A stretch of 8,588 bases of DNA from TMED161 sp964532515 (GTDB taxonomy: Bacteria; Fidelibacterota; Marinisomatia; SCGC-AAA003-L08; D37C17): assembly GCA_964532515.1 (NCBI GenBank), contig CAZHKH010000067.1, positions 1-8,588 on the forward strand. Direction: 5' to 3'. The notes under the pieces were generated by a model. The model searched no databases, was not told where the DNA came from, and was given only the letters and a program-made list of their open reading frames with translations. The translations under genes were made by a program, and so were the position numbers. Shown here in pieces: positions 6,993 to 8,588 of this stretch; position 1 is the first letter of the stretch; every line of letters begins with the position of its first letter.

Positions 6993-7900
6993 GAATAATA
7001 CTGTTCCTGTTATTCTGTTCATGTGCTGAGATTTTTATCCCTAATAATGATAATTATAGATCTGTTCATCTAAACGCGGGTGGATGGATAAATATAGATA
7101 ATCAAAACTATAGTTGTGATAATGGACTTCGTGTTTTTGATGATGATTTTACATTTGAAATCTATTTTAGTGGAGATAGTAATCAAACAAATGTATCAGG
7201 AACTCTCTTTAGCCTAGTTGGCAGACAAGCCGAAAATTTTATTGATAGTAACTGCAATGGCTTGCTGGATGATGATGAAGTAGACAGTACGAATGATGGG
7301 ATTCTTGATGAGATGCTTGATGATGACTTCATCATTCTTTCTATCCACAATGACCCTTCAGTTAATAATGTCCTTAGTTTTTATGTTAATGATAATGAAC
7401 AAGAAATTATATTTGACAATGTAAACTTCACTGATTCAAATGAATTTCATCTGCTTCAGATTACTTCAGATGGTGATAGTATTAAATTTTATCTGGATAA
7501 TTTAATTGCATACTCAACTCAGGCAGATATTATGATTCAAGGAGCTAACCTTCTAATTGGGGCAAATGGAAATCAAAATGATGTGAATAATCCATGGCAT
7601 GGATATATTGATGAAGTTCGACTATGGAATGGAGTTTTATCTGATTATCATATGGAGCTTCATTATGAATCTTCAGGCAAGCTCGTAGAAACAATGCAAG
7701 ATTCATCACTTTGTAATTTGGTGGGCCTTTGGTCCTTTAATTATGAAAATGAAACAATACAAATTTTAGATGAAAAATGTATAGAGGCAAATAAATTATA
7801 TTATGGGGTATGTGATTTTGATATGTGTGATTATCCATTAGATGGAACTTTATATACCTTACCTGGTTCAGAAGTGACTTTTTCTAAAAAAGCATTTTAA
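6989..7900 (+). CDS. Predicted lipoprotein with LamG/concanavalin-like domain and EF-hand-like insert
   Basis: The 303-residue product has a very short signal (residues 2-11). C12 (after F-C-S) is the preferred lipidation site, with C10 the alternative. Residues of about 25-235 read as a LamG/ConA-like jelly roll: FTFEIYFSG near the start, then HLLQITSDGDSIKFYLDN, and the diagnostic GYIDEVRLWNGVLSD (from G205), which matches the common G.IDEVRIWN pattern of LamG_3 domains. Between early strands lies an acidic insert: D86-x-N88-x-N90-G91-x2-D94-x2-E97 is a full EF-hand-type calcium loop, and D99-x-T101-x-D103-G104-x2-D107 is a second, weaker one. Four Cys cluster toward the C-terminus (SLC, EKC, GVC, DMC), possibly disulfide-bonded. 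Related domains bind sugars or proteins, often with calcium, but no enzyme residues can be named. It overlaps the FN3-like gene by ATGA and its stop interlocks with that of the PAP2 gene. Confidence 0.8.
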   Translation: MRIILFLLFCSCAEIFIPNNDNYRSVHLNAGGWINIDNQNYSCDNGLRVFDDDFTFEIYFSGDSNQTNVSGTLFSLVGRQAENFIDSNCNGLLDDDEVDSTNDGILDEMLDDDFIILSIHNDPSVNNVLSFYVNDNEQEIIFDNVNFTDSNEFHLLQITSDGDSIKFYLDNLIAYSTQADIMIQGANLLIGANGNQNDVNNPWHGYIDEVRLWNGVLSDYHMELHYESSGKLVETMQDSSLCNLVGLWSFNYENETIQILDEKCIEANKLYYGVCDFDMCDYPLDGTLYTLPGSEVTFSKKAF

Positions 7901-8433
7901 TTTATTTTTTCATAGCATTTGAAGCAGCTAATGCCAACTAAAATTCCAATAGCTGCTCCTACTAGCACATCTGATGGATAGTGTACTCCGATATATACTC
8001 TTGAAAAAATAATGATAATTGCATAGCACCATATGTATCTAGAGTAATCCTTATAGATTGATGAAAAAATAATGCTTATGCTGCTTATGTTCAGTGCATG
8101 ATTTGATGGAAATGAATAGTGTTTCCCACCATTTCCCCCTAAATGATTGATAAATTCACCTAGACTGACCCACGGTCTATCTCGAAACTCTAAATGCTTA
8201 ATAAATTTACCGATTTGATCTCCAATTAAAATGACAAGTGGAATAAGTATTAGAAGTTTTTTTCTATTTTTTTTATCTAAATAACATAGAAGTAACCAAA
8301 AAATAAGAATAAATGGAATCCAATTTTTAACTTTATCAAAAAGCGGCATAATAAAATCAAAAATAGGATTTGAAAGCGTTTGATTTATAAATAATAAAAT
8401 TTGAAAATCAAGATTATATAGTATGTCTAGCAT
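7897..8433 (-). CDS. PAP2-family membrane phosphatase
   Basis: This 178-residue integral membrane protein has about five to six hydrophobic segments, for example 38-53, 59-77, 133-150 and 156-173. All three PAP2 acid-phosphatase motifs are present: K79-x6-R86-P87, P109-S110-N111-H112, and S144-R145-x5-H151-x3-D155. H112 and H151 are the expected catalytic pair. Motif two reads PSNH in place of the textbook PSGH, a frequent variant. Relatives dephosphorylate undecaprenyl pyrophosphate (BcrC/PgpB type), phosphatidylglycerol phosphate or other lipid phosphates. The sequence alone does not choose between these, though the short, single-domain form fits an undecaprenyl-PP phosphatase. The ATG start precedes the first hydrophobic stretch and has only a weak ribosome-binding site. 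It converges on the LamG-like gene with overlapping stops and diverges from the tRNA. A minus-strand TATACT (complement of 8471-8476) could be its -10 box. Confidence 0.93.
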   Translation of the reverse strand: MLDILYNLDFQILLFINQTLSNPIFDFIMPLFDKVKNWIPFILIFWLLLCYLDKKNRKKLLILIPLVILIGDQIGKFIKHLEFRDRPWVSLGEFINHLGGNGGKHYSFPSNHALNISSISIIFSSIYKDYSRYIWCYAIIIIFSRVYIGVHYPSDVLVGAAIGILVGISCFKCYEKIN

Positions 8434-8488
8434 AGTATCTTAAAATACAAAACCATTTTAAATAAAAACCAGTATATTGATATCATAT

Positions 8489-8517
8489 TTGCTATGAAAA
8501 GATAGTTAGTATATAAT
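8489..8517 (+). promoter_or_regulatory. Sigma70-type promoter candidate for the tRNA
   Basis: TTGCTA (8489-8494) and a perfect TATAAT (8512-8517) are separated by exactly 17 bases. The -35 box matches consensus at four of six positions. Transcription would start near 8524, about 11 bases before the tRNA. The region between the -10 box and the start is A/T-rich, so it lacks the G/C-rich discriminator known from stringently controlled stable-RNA promoters of enterobacteria. Confidence 0.65.
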
Positions 8518-8529
8518 AAATTAGTTAGT
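8503..8529. repeat. 8-bp direct repeat TAGTTAGT flanking the tRNA promoter -10 box
   Basis: TAGTTAGT occurs at 8503-8510 and again at 8522-8529, with a 19-base period and TATAAT between the copies. The copies would lie just upstream of the -10 box and across the start site. It could be a protein-binding site or a chance repeat in A/T-rich DNA. Confidence 0.5.
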
Positions 8530-8534
8530 TCCAA

Positions 8535-8588
<54 letters not shown>

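Noticed and set aside
7886..7910. A6 and T6 tracts facing each other across the convergent stop codons
   Set aside because: The possible stem is pure A/T with a 13-base loop, far too weak for an intrinsic terminator, and such tracts are common throughout this AT-rich window.
7923..7957. Inverted repeat with 8-bp arms AGCAGCTA/TAGCTGCT and a 19-base loop just after the LamG-like stop
   Set aside because: It could look like a terminator for the plus-strand operon, but no T-run follows on either strand, the loop is long, and it lies within the conserved C-terminal coding part of the PAP2 gene.

Overview
The window is AT-rich bacterial chromosome, clearly below 35% G+C by eye, and almost fully coding. 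No stretch over 300 bases lacks a gene. Most genes are conserved housekeeping genes. Several points fit a free-living, probably marine, streamlined bacterium of the FCB group, such as SAR406/Marinimicrobia or a relative: very short intergenic gaps, the zinc-ribbon gene abutting rnpB, and small lipoproteins with FN3-like and LamG-like folds rich in Asp, Asn and Ser. This placement is inference. No single gene here proves it.

Layout. Positions 1-85 hold the 5' part of the RNase P RNA gene on the minus strand, cut by the window edge. Eight bases upstream of it, also on the minus strand, ends a coiled-coil/C4 zinc-ribbon protein (93-809). A short divergent intergenic region (810-900) carries a good sigma70-type promoter candidate facing right. 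From 901 to 7900 there is one uninterrupted plus-strand run of six genes: yqeY, a cvpA-like gene, mutS2, dnaG, an FN3-like lipoprotein and a LamG-like lipoprotein. Junctions overlap by 4 to 11 bases, apart from a 15-base gap before the most likely dnaG start. The run looks like a single translationally coupled operon. A minus-strand PAP2 phosphatase (7897-8433) converges on it with interlocking stop codons. The window ends in a plus-strand tRNA with a CAU anticodon, preceded by its own promoter candidate, and its 3' part lies beyond the edge.

How the genes relate. The first part of the operon is nucleic-acid and translation related: YqeY resembles the tail domain of GatB, MutS2 is an ATPase/Smr nuclease acting on branched DNA or stalled ribosomes, and DnaG is the replicative primase. 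The CvpA-like protein is a small inner-membrane protein commonly found before mutS2. The two lipoproteins at the end are the unexpected part. They follow dnaG, where many bacteria carry rpoD, and are tied to it by ATGA overlaps. They probably face the periplasm or the cell surface, and their partner or ligand is unknown.

I found no CRISPR array, transposon, prophage or defence island. The features most worth a second look are the lipoprotein pair and its coupling to the primase operon.
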